Positions 1 through 7,213 of a DNA stretch of 32,911 bases are shown here, piece by piece. The notes under the pieces are model-generated. The model saw only the letters and a list, made by a program, of their open reading frames with translations, was not told the DNA's origin and did not search any database. This DNA is from Hydrogenibacillus sp. (GTDB taxonomy: Bacteria > Bacillota > Bacilli > Thermicanales > DSM-22653). Positions within the stretch are counted from its first letter, which is position 1, and the number at the start of each line of letters is the position of its first letter. Location of the stretch: the NCBI GenBank assembly GCA_014896255.1, contig JADBKT010000004.1:1-32911 (forward strand), given 5' to 3'. Both the position numbers and the translations under genes were made by a program.

Positions 1-8
1 AATCCGCC

Positions 9-926
9 CTACGAGGCCGGTTCAAAGCCGAAACGCTCCAGCACCGCGCGCCCGTCCCCCTCGGTGAGCGCCCGCAAAAAAGCCCGCGCCTTGTCCGGAT
101 GTTGGCTCCCTTTGATCACCGCGCCGGGGAAGAGGATCGGCCGGTGCCACGACGGATCGGCCGTGTCGGACACTTCCACGCGGTCGGAAACCGCCGCATC
201 CGTCTTGTACACGATCCCGGCGTCGACCTCGCCCGCCTCCACGTAGGCGAGCACCTGACGCACGCCCATGGCGAAGACGATCCGCTTTTCACGTTCCATT
301 TCCGCGTAGACGCCGAGGTGTTCCAGCGCTTCCTTGGCATACATCCCGGCCGGGTGGCTGTTCGGCTCGCCGATTGCCAGGCGCGCCTTTGGGCTCGATT
401 TGAGGCGGTCGAAGGTGAGCCGCCCGTCCGCCGGCGTCCCTTTTCTCACGACCATGACGAGGGTGTTTTTCACCACATTGACGCGCGTCGCCGGGTCGAT
501 CAGCCCCTTTTGCTCGAGTTCATCGACCTGCTTGGCGCCGGCGGAGATGAAGACGTCGACCGGAGCGCCTTGCGCGATCTGCAACATGTGCTCTCCGGAG
601 GGGCCGAAGTTAAAGCGGAGCTTGACCCCCTGCTCGGCCTCGAACGTCGGCTGGAACTCGGTCAGGGCATCTTTTAAAGTGATCGCCGCGGAGACGATGA
701 GCTCCGGCGCGCCCGAACCCTCCGCCCGGTCCCCGCTTTGTTCGGCCTTTGCGGCGGTGTCGCGGATCCCGCCGGTCCCGGTCGGGCCCTCCGAGGAAGC
801 GGCCGGCGCGCCGGAGTCGTTTCCGCCGCCAGACATCGAGCCGCTTCCGCCGCAGGCGGCGAGCAGGAAGCAGAACAGGAAGACGCAAAAGGCCCATACG
901 CGCGATTGCGTTTGCAGCGTTTGCAT
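9..926 (-). CDS. modA: Molybdate ABC transporter substrate-binding lipoprotein ModA
   Basis: A 305-residue protein that would bind molybdate outside the membrane and deliver it to a ModBC importer, feeding the molybdenum enzyme encoded nearby. The N-terminus is a lipoprotein signal: a hydrophobic stretch ending in a lipobox LLAAC with Cys25 as the lipidated residue. A Gly/Ser/Ala-rich, low-complexity linker to about residue 73 follows, and then the periplasmic-binding fold beginning LIVSAAITLKDAL, with ModA-type segments FNFGPSGEHMLQIAQGAPVD and IGEPNSHPAGMYAKEAL. The stop TAG lies at the window edge, so modB is probably just outside. The start ATG has GGGGG about 12 bases upstream. Expression appears to be controlled by the leader at 1022-1245. 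Tungstate binding is a possible alternative. Confidence 0.93.
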   Translation of the reverse strand: MQTLQTQSRVWAFCVFLFCFLLAACGGSGSMSGGGNDSGAPAASSEGPTGTGGIRDTAAKAEQSGDRAEGSGAPELIVSAAITLKDALTEFQPTFEAEQGVKLRFNFGPSGEHMLQIAQGAPVDVFISAGAKQVDELEQKGLIDPATRVNVVKNTLVMVVRKGTPADGRLTFDRLKSSPKARLAIGEPNSHPAGMYAKEALEHLGVYAEMEREKRIVFAMGVRQVLAYVEAGEVDAGIVYKTDAAVSDRVEVSDTADPSWHRPILFPGAVIKGSQHPDKARAFLRALTEGDGRAVLERFGFEPAS

Positions 927-1021
927 TAGATCCGTACCCCCATTTCTTGGATCGCGGCGCGAGCAAAAGCGTTCGGACGATCAGGGCACCGACGGCCACC
1001 GATCGTTTTCCGCCCGACGAT

Positions 1022-1054
1022 CAAAAGCGCCCCGGCCGATGAGCGGCGGGGCGC
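1022..1054 (-). terminator. Intrinsic terminator forming the expression platform of the modA leader
   Basis: The RNA folds GCGCCCC with GGGGCGC, extended by GCCG/CGGC with one bulge, and is followed directly by UUUU. Just 5' of it, CGUAGGCGC (1051-1059) is the exact complement of GCGCCUACG (1138-1146) inside the aptamer. Antiterminator and aptamer/terminator folds therefore exclude each other. This predicts an OFF switch: ligand-bound aptamer leaves the terminator free. Confidence 0.75.
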
Positions 1055-1098
1055 CTACGCTTGCCTGGTCGCACTTGAGCGCCACCCATCTCCTTATA

Positions 1099-1245
1099 CC
1101 GGTTCCGAGGAAGGCATGTCCGTTTCCAGACATACCCCGTAGGCGCGGATGCGATCGCTTTCCGCGACGCCCGTCGCCCAGGCCGCCCGCCATCGCTTTG
1201 CCCGCAAAAGGCACAGCCTTAGGTCGAGACGGCTCGGAGAGGCTG
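1099..1245 (-). promoter_or_regulatory. Probable molybdenum-cofactor (Moco) riboswitch aptamer
   Basis: The leader resembles the Moco RNA motif upstream of E. coli moaA. It has a closing helix UCCGAG (1233-1238) with CUCGGA (1104-1109), a hairpin AAGGC/GCCUU near 1215-1225, and a core with GGCAAAGCGAUGGCGGGC. It then has CGCCUACGGGG followed by a hairpin with GGAAA in its loop (AUGUC/GACAU, 1116-1133) and the 3' segment CAUGCCUUCC. The same order of CGCCU, GGAAA and CAUG-CUUC elements is present in the E. coli leader. Moco RNAs are known upstream of molybdate transport and Moco synthesis genes. The match is by eye and not from a covariance model, so the outer boundaries are approximate. Confidence 0.65.
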
Positions 1246-1280
1246 GACGAAGGGAAATGCAATTGAACAAAGTCATCCCA

Positions 1281-1309
1281 ATATTAGTAAATACCATACA
1301 CTTTGTCAA
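1281..1309 (-). promoter_or_regulatory. Sigma-A promoter of the modA leader
   Basis: On the minus strand a perfect -35 TTGACA (1304-1309) and a -10 TAATAT (1281-1286) are separated by exactly 17 bases. Transcription would start near 1274, giving a leader of about 350 bases before modA, unusually long and consistent with riboregulation. Confidence 0.85.
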
Positions 1310-1320
1310 CTTCTGCCGCC

Positions 1321-1689
1321 TCAACCCGGGGTTCCTTTTGCGCTTCGCCCGCCGATTTCATCCTGCTTGTCACCGAATGCAGGAATCGGCATGTTCTTTT
1401 GCAGTATGTAGATTGCGGTTCCTTCGGCGAGGGGTGGAAATCCGCTTTGATTTGTACTATAATTGTCACAAGCAGGCGGAAACGTATTTAGGAAAACCGC
1501 AGGAGAGCGGTCAACACCGCGAAGGGGAAAGAAGGGAAAACGCTGCAAAGTATAATTCTGTCTATTCCGATTATTATACTATGTTGCAATAAATACTCGA
1601 CCATGACGATGGGGCACTTCCCCAAGACCCGGCCGGTATGTCCGCCGTTCTCCTGCCGGACCGTTATGGGAAAGGACGGGAGATCGCAT
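1321..1689. other. Intergenic region without a gene between the divergent modA and kinase units
   Basis: This is about 370 bases, noticeably AT-richer than the flanks. I see no convincing coding frame. It holds the candidate kinase promoter at 1435-1463. A further TATAAT (1551-1556) and TATACT (1575-1580) lack good -35 partners. An in-frame upstream ATG at 1603 exists, but it has no ribosome site. Confidence 0.5.
1435..1463 (+). promoter_or_regulatory. Candidate promoter of the two-component operon
   Basis: A perfect -10 TATAAT at 1458-1463 is preceded, with a 17-base spacer, by TGGAAA (4 of 6 to TTGACA) at 1435-1440. It would give a leader of about 220 bases before the kinase. Confidence 0.5.
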
Positions 1690-2853
1690 ATGCGAGAAAG
1701 TTCCGCTGGCCTGAGCGTCGCGCAGATCGTGTCCGAAGCGATGGAACTCCTCGAGCCGTGGATGAAGGAGGGGCTGGAGCCCCTCTTGCAAGCCGTCGTC
1801 GACTACGCCCGCAAGATGGTCGGCGCCTCCTTCGCCGCGCTCATCATCTTGGATCCGGGCGATCCGTCCGCCATCCGATATTTTAAAGTGTCCGGCTGGT
1901 CGCTCAAGCCTGCCGAATTCCCGAAGGGACACGGCATGTACATCCTCTCCGCGAAAACCGGGCGGTCGCTTCGGATCGAATCCATTGCCCGGCATCCGCT
2001 GTCGATCGGCGTTCCGAAAAACCACCCGCCCGTCGAAGCCTTGCTGTCCATCCCGCTCAAGTACCGCGGCCGGCCGATCGGTTGTGTCTTTTTCGGCAAG
2101 GCGCCGAATGAAGGCGCTTTCACCCAACACGACGAAGAGATCATGAACGGGTTTGCCTCCATGTGCGCCATAGCCATTTCCTGGATCTACCAAAGAGAGG
2201 ATAACCGTTTGAACATCGTGGTCGAAGAGCGGAGGAGAATTGCAGAAGAACTGCACGATTCCCTGTCGCAGACGCTGTTTGCGGTGGCCCGGGAAATCGA
2301 CGCCTTGGAACGGGCGTTGCCGACGGCAGAAGAGAAAGACGCCGTGCGCGCGCGCATTGAGCGCTTGCGCGAATTGGCAGTGCAGTGCCAGTCGGAGCTG
2401 CGCGCCATCTTGTTCCGCCTTATGAACGATGAAGTCCAACCGAGCGCGGCGGCCTTGAACCATCTCGTCCAAAAATTCGAACGCTTAAGCGGTATTGCCA
2501 TCCATCTCGCCACCCGCGGCCCCTTCGAACACCTGAGCCTCCCCATCCGCCAAGCCATCCTCAAGATCGTCGCCGAATCGTTGACCAACGTCTATCGCCA
2601 CGCCAACAGCCCGGTCGCCCTCGTTCACGTCTTCGTGGACGAAGAGAAAGTCGTCGTCACCGTTCAAGACGCCGGTATCGGCATATCCGACGCGGCGCTC
2701 CGCTTCATGAGCCATCCTTCCGGTCATTTTGGACTGCATTCGATGGCCCGGACGGTCGCCGAATTCAAGGGAGAATTGGAAGTTTTTCGCAATGAAGACG
2801 GCGGAACCACCGTGCGCTGTACCCTTCCGACGCACCCCGGCCCGCGTTCATGA
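1690..2853 (+). CDS. Cytoplasmic GAF-domain sensor histidine kinase (DosS/NarL type)
   Basis: A 387-residue kinase with no membrane segment. A GAF domain spans about 25-168. The dimerisation/phosphoacceptor helix has the box EELHDS with His189. A HATPase_c domain follows, with the N-box AESLTNVYRHA and glycine motifs DAGIGI and GHFGLHSM. This is the HisKA_3 architecture paired with NarL-type regulators, here the next gene. The GAF segment FPKGHGMYIL...HPLSIGVPKNHPP...LLSIP aligns with GAF-A of mycobacterial DosS. His112 falls on the DosS haem ligand His149, and Phe134 on its distal Tyr171. Haem binding is inference. The ATG at 1690 was chosen because GGGAG lies 7 bases upstream; the earlier in-frame ATG at 1603 has no ribosome site. 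Confidence 0.9.
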   Translation: MRESSAGLSVAQIVSEAMELLEPWMKEGLEPLLQAVVDYARKMVGASFAALIILDPGDPSAIRYFKVSGWSLKPAEFPKGHGMYILSAKTGRSLRIESIARHPLSIGVPKNHPPVEALLSIPLKYRGRPIGCVFFGKAPNEGAFTQHDEEIMNGFASMCAIAISWIYQREDNRLNIVVEERRRIAEELHDSLSQTLFAVAREIDALERALPTAEEKDAVRARIERLRELAVQCQSELRAILFRLMNDEVQPSAAALNHLVQKFERLSGIAIHLATRGPFEHLSLPIRQAILKIVAESLTNVYRHANSPVALVHVFVDEEKVVVTVQDAGIGISDAALRFMSHPSGHFGLHSMARTVAEFKGELEVFRNEDGGTTVRCTLPTHPGPRS

Positions 2854-2907
2854 GCCGAATCGCCCGTTCTTGCGCGGAATCGATGACATTAAAGAAGGTG
2901 AATTCTC

Positions 2908-3540
2908 ATGAGCGAACGCATCGTGGTCGTCGATGACCATGAACTGGTGCAAATCGGCCTCTATACCCTGCTCACCGAACACGGGTTGGACGTGGTGGGA
3001 CAGGCCTCAACCGGTGCGGAAGGGCTGGACCTTATTCATTCCTTAAAGCCGGATCTTGCCCTGATCGATATCCGCCTCCCGGACATGAGCGGCATCCAGG
3101 TGTGTCAAGAGATCCGCAAAACCGATGAGGCGACGCGGCTGGCCGTCCTCACCGCTTTGACGGACAAAAATGTCGTTCATGCCTGTATCCAGACCGGCGT
3201 GCAGGGTTATCTGCTCAAGGATTTGCCGGCCGAGGAATTGCTCCGGGCCATCCGCAACATCCTGGCCGGCAAAGCGGTCCTCGATCCGACCGTGACGGGC
3301 CATGCTTTGGAGTGGCTGGAAATGCGCCAAGAGGGCGGATCCGAAAAAGAAGTCCTCGACCTGCGGGATGTCGAGATTCTGCGCCTCATGGCTCAAGGCT
3401 GGAGCAACCAGGCCATCGGAAAGTACCTGCACTTATCCGAAAACACCATCAAGGCTCTCGTCAACGACATCTACCGCCGACTCGGCGTCAAAAATCGCGT
3501 GGAAGCGGTGATGGAAGCATACCGCCACGGGCTCCTGTAG
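2908..3540 (+). CDS. NarL/LuxR-family response regulator
   Basis: A 210-residue DNA-binding regulator, the likely partner of the preceding kinase (54-base gap). The receiver domain starts IVVVDDHELV. The phosphoacceptor is Asp54 in LIDIRLPDMSG, and the conserved Lys is in GYLLKDL. The C-terminal LuxR helix-turn-helix (about 145-205) reads VEILRLMAQGWSNQAIGKYLHLSENTIKALVNDIYRRLGV with normal recognition-helix spacing. AAGGTG precedes the ATG. The gene ends just before a hairpin and the regulatory element upstream of xdhC, so control of xdhC and of the cox operon is a natural hypothesis. DNA targets cannot be proved from sequence. Confidence 0.93.
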   Translation: MSERIVVVDDHELVQIGLYTLLTEHGLDVVGQASTGAEGLDLIHSLKPDLALIDIRLPDMSGIQVCQEIRKTDEATRLAVLTALTDKNVVHACIQTGVQGYLLKDLPAEELLRAIRNILAGKAVLDPTVTGHALEWLEMRQEGGSEKEVLDLRDVEILRLMAQGWSNQAIGKYLHLSENTIKALVNDIYRRLGVKNRVEAVMEAYRHGLL

Positions 3541-3564
3541 GCTCATCTCCCTTCATGCGTCGAA

Positions 3565-3585
3565 CGGGCCGCCTTCGGCGGCCCG
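3565..3585 (+). terminator. Strong GC hairpin after the response regulator gene
   Basis: CGGGCCGCC and GGCGGCCCG form a 9-base-pair stem with a TTC(G) loop, 25 bases after the regulator stop codon. There is no T-run, so it may terminate weakly or protect the 3' end. It separates the two-component operon from the xdhC promoter. Confidence 0.5.
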
Positions 3586-3602
3586 CCTGATGTGGGACGA
3601 AC

Positions 3603-3630
3603 GGGTATCAAGAAACACCCGATCGGGTGT
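3603..3630 (+). promoter_or_regulatory. Putative operator upstream of xdhC, shared with the coxM promoter
   Basis: GGGTAT-CAAGA-AACACCCGAT (3603-3623) runs into a perfect 16-base palindrome ACACCCGATCGGGTGT (3615-3630). The first 21 bases match 18 of 21 bases of the minus-strand site at 12205-12225 in front of coxM. In both places the element ends immediately upstream of the predicted -35 box. The geometry fits an activator site. The adjacent LuxR-type regulator is the nearest candidate protein. Confidence 0.6.
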
Positions 3631-3659
3631 ATCAAAATTCTGTCCTCGCAATATATAAT
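3631..3659 (+). promoter_or_regulatory. Candidate xdhC promoter
   Basis: The -10 TATAAT (3654-3659) is perfect, but the -35 position (ATCAAA, 17-base spacer) is poor, as expected for an activator-dependent promoter. The -10 lies inside a CAATAT-ATA-ATATTG inverted repeat (3649-3663). Confidence 0.5.
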
Positions 3660-3701
3660 ATTGTCATGATGATGATCACGACCGTAAGGAGAGGATCCTT
3701 C

Positions 3702-4751
3702 ATGTCCCACATTGACGAGGCGCGACAGATGTTGAACCGCATCGAGCAAGCCTGGTCGGAGGGAGAACGGGCGGCGCTGCTCACCATCACCCAGGTCAAG
3801 GGCTCTTCTTACCGCCTTCCCGGCGCCAAAATGATGATGACGGAAGACGGGAAGATGCTGGGCTCCTTAAGCGGCGGGTGCCTGGAGTCGGACCTGTACG
3901 GCTGGGCGGAAAAAGCGATCAAAGAAGGAAGCCCTCGCCTCGTGCAGTACGACCTCAGCGAAAGTGAGATGTGGACCCTCGGGATCGGCTGCAAAGGGAC
4001 GATGGAAGTCGCCATCTTTCCGATCCGGCCCGACGATCCCTTCTGGCGGGCCGTACGGGAAGCCGTCGCCCAAGACGGCGTCATTTCCCTGGCCATCGAA
4101 TTGCCGGAGGGCGTCCGCGTGCTGTTCGACGGCACGGAACCGATCGCCGGAGACATCGACCGGCTGCCGGGACCGGTTCGGGAGCAACTTGAAAGCCGCC
4201 TCCTCAACCGAACCAAGGCGGAAGTAGCCGCCGTGGACGGCCGGCGCTTCTACATCGACACGATGCGGCCGAACGAACGGCTCATCATCTGCGGTGCGGG
4301 GCACGACGCCGTTCCCGTGGCGGCGCTCGCCGCCAAGTGCCGGTTCCGGGTCACCGTGCTCGATCCGCGCAAAGAATTTAATTCAAACGCCCGCTTCCCC
4401 GACGCCGAACACCTGGTGGTCGAACCGGACGAGGCGGACCCGGCGCCGCTTGCGGGGAGCTGGTGGCTGATCATGAACCATCTGCAAATGCGCGATGAAG
4501 CGGCGCTCCGCCTGGCGTTAAGCGCACAGCCGAAATACGTCGGCGTGCTCGGCCCCATCGCGCGAACGCGCGAAATGCTGGAGAACATCGGCGCCGACTT
4601 GAACAGCGGTCCGATCCATGCCCCGATGGGGCTGAACATCGGCGCCGAAACGTTTGAAGAAGTGGCGGTCTCGATCGTGGCCGAACTGCTCGCCGTGCGC
4701 TCCGGCCAGTCGGGAGAACCGCTGCGCGGGAAAGAAAAAATTCACGCTTGA
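3702..4751 (+). CDS. XdhC/CoxI-family molybdenum hydroxylase maturation protein
   Basis: A 349-residue protein of the family that binds molybdenum cofactor and supports its sulfuration and insertion into xanthine-dehydrogenase-type enzymes. The N-terminal XdhC_CoxI domain has LLTITQVKGSSYRLPGAKM and the family Cys motif GSLSGGCLESDL. A second glycine/Cys motif, LGIGCKGTMEV, follows. The C-terminal Rossmann domain has RLIICGAGHDAVPVAALA and VTVLDPRKEF, and ends with PMGLNIGAETFEEVAVSIVAELLAVR. It is complete, unlike the paralogue at 7214, whose Rossmann glycine motif is degenerate. ATG 3702 follows AGGAGAGGA; the longer frame from 3627 has no ribosome site and would lie across the promoter. 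It is convergent with the cox accessory genes, whose enzyme it probably serves. Confidence 0.9.
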   Translation: MSHIDEARQMLNRIEQAWSEGERAALLTITQVKGSSYRLPGAKMMMTEDGKMLGSLSGGCLESDLYGWAEKAIKEGSPRLVQYDLSESEMWTLGIGCKGTMEVAIFPIRPDDPFWRAVREAVAQDGVISLAIELPEGVRVLFDGTEPIAGDIDRLPGPVREQLESRLLNRTKAEVAAVDGRRFYIDTMRPNERLIICGAGHDAVPVAALAAKCRFRVTVLDPRKEFNSNARFPDAEHLVVEPDEADPAPLAGSWWLIMNHLQMRDEAALRLALSAQPKYVGVLGPIARTREMLENIGADLNSGPIHAPMGLNIGAETFEEVAVSIVAELLAVRSGQSGEPLRGKEKIHA

Positions 4752-4760
4752 GAAGCTTAA

Positions 4761-4783
4761 GGGCGCTTTTTACCGCAGCGCCC
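4761..4783. terminator. Bidirectional hairpin between xdhC and coxE
   Basis: GGGCGCT (4761-4767) pairs with AGCGCCC (4777-4783), with the T-rich loop TTTTACCGC. It lies between two converging genes and contains the coxE stop codon (4770-4772). It is a likely shared transcription end, but no external T-run is present. Confidence 0.5.
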
Positions 4784-5885
4784 CGCTCATGACGGCCTTT
4801 TGCCATGTCGGCACATCGTGGACGTCGATGAACGCGTCGATGTATGAAAGCGCCATCGACATCCCTTTTGCCGTCGGTTCGTAACCCGGCTCGCCGAGCA
4901 ACGGGTTGATCCATACGATCCGGCCGACCCGCGCGTCCAAGTCGCGCATGGCCGAATGAAGAAGCTGCGGGTGTCCCGCATCGAACCCATCGGAGACGAC
5001 GATGATGCGCGTATGCCGGTTCAGGAGGCCGGGATAGCGCTCCAGCAATTGCTGAAGCGCCCTCCCGATCCGCGTCCCTCCCCGCAGTCCCGGCAACTCG
5101 GCGTACGGGATGCCCGTCATCGCTTTCCGCGCGATGAGCGACGTCACCCGAAGCAAGCGCGTGGAAAAAAGAAAAATTTGCGTTCGCGCGCGGGCGCGCG
5201 TGAACGACCAGGCGAACGCCGTGATGAACGGCGCATACGGCTTCATCGACCCGGAGATGTCGACCAGAAGGACGATTCTCGGTTTGTCCGACCGGCGTTT
5301 CAACCGTTTGAGCACAAAGGGCTCTCCCGCACGGCGCAAGGCATGACGCATCGTCTGGCGCAGGTCGATTTTTTCCTTCCCGCGCCGCCGCCACGTGCGC
5401 CCGCGCGGCGCCTCCATCCTCCGGACCGCCAGCCGGGTCAGCCGGACGACCTCTTTTAGCGCCGCCTCATCCGCCCGAAGCGCATACCGCTCCCCGTCGT
5501 CGGGATGATAACCGGCGAGAAAACCGTGCACAACATCCAGCGGAGGCCGTTCCGCCTGATCCCCGCCGGCTGAACCGTCTGTCGACGATTCGGGCTGAAG
5601 GGGGCGTTTTTCTTCCCGTCCCGCTTTCCGCCCGAAGAAATATTGCTCGAACAGACTCGGAAAGAGGCCCCACTCCGCCGGCGTGCGGGCGTAGATCGAG
5701 CGGAAGGCGGCACAGACTTCATCCATGCGCTCGAGGTTCAATTCGATCAACGCGTTCATGGCCGTCAGCGTTTCGGGAATTCCGACGCGAAATCCGCGCG
5801 CCCGAAGCCAGGGGGCAAAACCGCTCACCTGCTTCAGGATGTCGCCCGTCAGGCTTCCGAGAGCGCGAGCCGTCAGGCGTTCCAT
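4770..5885 (-). CDS. coxE: CoxE-like von Willebrand factor A domain protein
   Basis: A 371-residue protein of the CoxE family, which works with the MoxR-type ATPase CoxD to mature the Mo/Cu site of CO dehydrogenase. An N-terminal helical region leads to a charged, low-complexity linker (about 86-115). The C-terminal vWA domain carries the metal-site motif D209-I-S-G-S213 in RIVLLVDISGSMKPY, then a second-strand segment RGGTRIGRALQQLLERY and RIIVVSDGFDAG. The ATG at 5885 was chosen because it has GAGGTG close upstream and overlaps the end of the ATPase gene by 13 bases (translational coupling); the longer frame lacks these features. It is the last gene of the cox transcription unit. Confidence 0.9.
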   Translation of the reverse strand: MERLTARALGSLTGDILKQVSGFAPWLRARGFRVGIPETLTAMNALIELNLERMDEVCAAFRSIYARTPAEWGLFPSLFEQYFFGRKAGREEKRPLQPESSTDGSAGGDQAERPPLDVVHGFLAGYHPDDGERYALRADEAALKEVVRLTRLAVRRMEAPRGRTWRRRGKEKIDLRQTMRHALRRAGEPFVLKRLKRRSDKPRIVLLVDISGSMKPYAPFITAFAWSFTRARARTQIFLFSTRLLRVTSLIARKAMTGIPYAELPGLRGGTRIGRALQQLLERYPGLLNRHTRIIVVSDGFDAGHPQLLHSAMRDLDARVGRIVWINPLLGEPGYEPTAKGMSMALSYIDAFIDVHDVPTWQKAVMSGALR

Positions 5886-6733
5886 AGCACCTCGAGACCC
5901 CTCTCGCGGACCATCTCGATGTCTTCTTGCGTCTTCAACAAACACCCGAGGGTCCGGCGGACCACGTCCTCGTCCAGCTGTGCCGCCCCCAATTCCGTCA
6001 GCGCACGAGCGAAATCGATGGACTCCGCCATCCCCGGGGGTTTAAGCAACGCCAATTTGCGCAGTCGCCGTGCGCCGCGGGCGATCTGCTTCGCCAGTTC
6101 CGGCGCGATGTGCGGCACATGCAGGGAGATGATGGCCGCCTCCTGCTCCATCGAAGGGTAATCCAGCCAAAGATAGAGACAACGGCGGCGCAGCGCGTCG
6201 GACAGATCGCGCGTGCGGTTGGAGGTCAGGATCACGAGCGGCGGTTCATCGGCGCGAAAGGTTCCCAGCTCGGGAATGGTGATTTGAAATTCCGACAAAA
6301 ATTCCAATAGCAGCGCTTCGAATTCTTCGTCAGCGCGATCCACTTCATCGATGAGCAAAACCGGCGCCGGCTTTTCGCGCAGGGCACGGAGCAGCGGGCG
6401 TTCGATGAGAAAACGCTCGCTGTACAGCGCCGCTTCGTCCACGTCGCCCCCGGCGAATGCCGTACGGGCGGTCAGCAATTGTTTGGGATAATCCCAGTCG
6501 TACAGCGCCTGACTCGCATCCAACCCCTCATAACACTGCAACCGTACGAGATTCACGGCGTAAGCGTCGGCCAGCGCCTTGGCCAGCGCCGTCTTCCCCA
6601 CGCCTGCAGGCCCTTCCAACAAAAGCGGACGGGCCAGCCGCTGTGCCAGGTGCAGTACAGTGGCCAGCCCTTCTTCCGCCACATAGTGGGCGCGACGCAA
6701 GGCTTCCTGCAGTCGACGCACCTCTTCGTTCAT
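5873..6733 (-). CDS. coxD: CoxD-like MoxR-family AAA+ ATPase
   Basis: A 286-residue AAA+ ATPase with Walker A GPAGVGKT (41-48), Walker B VLLIDEVD (125-132), sensor-1 region LVILTSNRTRDLSDALRRRC and the MoxR-typical ELGTFRADEPPLVILTSN. In carboxydotrophs CoxD is a membrane-associated chaperone needed to form the [CuSMoO2] centre of apo-CO dehydrogenase. The ribosome site AGGAGGAC is 8 bases upstream of the ATG. It is followed, with overlap, by the vWA partner, the usual MoxR-CoxE pairing. Confidence 0.93.
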   Translation of the reverse strand: MNEEVRRLQEALRRAHYVAEEGLATVLHLAQRLARPLLLEGPAGVGKTALAKALADAYAVNLVRLQCYEGLDASQALYDWDYPKQLLTARTAFAGGDVDEAALYSERFLIERPLLRALREKPAPVLLIDEVDRADEEFEALLLEFLSEFQITIPELGTFRADEPPLVILTSNRTRDLSDALRRRCLYLWLDYPSMEQEAAIISLHVPHIAPELAKQIARGARRLRKLALLKPPGMAESIDFARALTELGAAQLDEDVVRRTLGCLLKTQEDIEMVRERGLEVLWNA

Positions 6734-6751
6734 CCGTTTGTCCTCCTGTGT

Positions 6752-7198
6752 TTATGCCGATGCGTCCAGCGCCGTCTTCAGATTGGCGAAGACCTTTTCA
6801 ATGATTTTGCGCGCCTCATTATCAATCAGACGCCCGCCGAGGCTCGCGATGGGACCGCTGATCGACGTGTCGGCCCGCCATTTCAAGAGGGTCCCCCCCT
6901 CTACGTCGCTCAGCGTCGCTTCGGCCTTCATGTCGACGCCGCTGCCCATGCCTCCGCCCTTGACGGTCATGGCCATCACCGACCCCGGCTCTACCTCGGA
7001 CAGCTCGACGGCGAGGTCGAACTTGCCGCGGATCGGTCCCACGCCGACCTTCACGCGGCTGCTGAAACGGTTGGCATTCTCGACGTTCAATTCGATCAGA
7101 TCGGGGACGCAGGGGCCCACTTTGTTCGCATCGGTGATGAAATCCCACACCTTCTCCCGCGGCTGCTCAATCGTAAATTCTCCTTCGTACGTCCGCAT
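6752..7198 (-). CDS. coxG: CoxG-like SRPBCC domain protein
   Basis: A 148-residue single-domain protein of the CoxG/polyketide-cyclase-like (SRPBCC) family. It begins with the typical YEGEFTIEQPREKVWDFITDANKVGPCVPDL and has the CoxG-characteristic VKVGVGPIRGKFDLAVEL and SGPIASLGGRLIDNEARKIIEKVFANL. CoxG has been linked to anchoring CO dehydrogenase to the membrane and to quinone carriage. This copy is short and has no C-terminal membrane segment, so the membrane role is uncertain here. GAGGAGGCC precedes the start. The gene lies 15 bases from the upstream XdhC-YHS gene. Confidence 0.9.
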   Translation of the reverse strand: MRTYEGEFTIEQPREKVWDFITDANKVGPCVPDLIELNVENANRFSSRVKVGVGPIRGKFDLAVELSEVEPGSVMAMTVKGGGMGSGVDMKAEATLSDVEGGTLLKWRADTSISGPIASLGGRLIDNEARKIIEKVFANLKTALDASA

Positions 7199-7213
7199 CC
7201 GGCTGAGGCCTCC

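Noticed and set aside
1551-1580. Extra TATAAT and TATACT before the kinase
   Set aside because: Neither has a -35-like hexamer at the right spacing. They are best explained by local AT-richness.
1603-1689. Upstream extension of the sensor kinase from ATG 1603
   Set aside because: There is no ribosome site before it, and the added 29 residues are not GAF-like. ATG 1690 has a good site.
3627-3701. N-terminal extension of the XdhC protein
   Set aside because: It would run through the predicted operator and -10 box. The ATG at 3702 has AGGAGAGGA and begins the normal domain.
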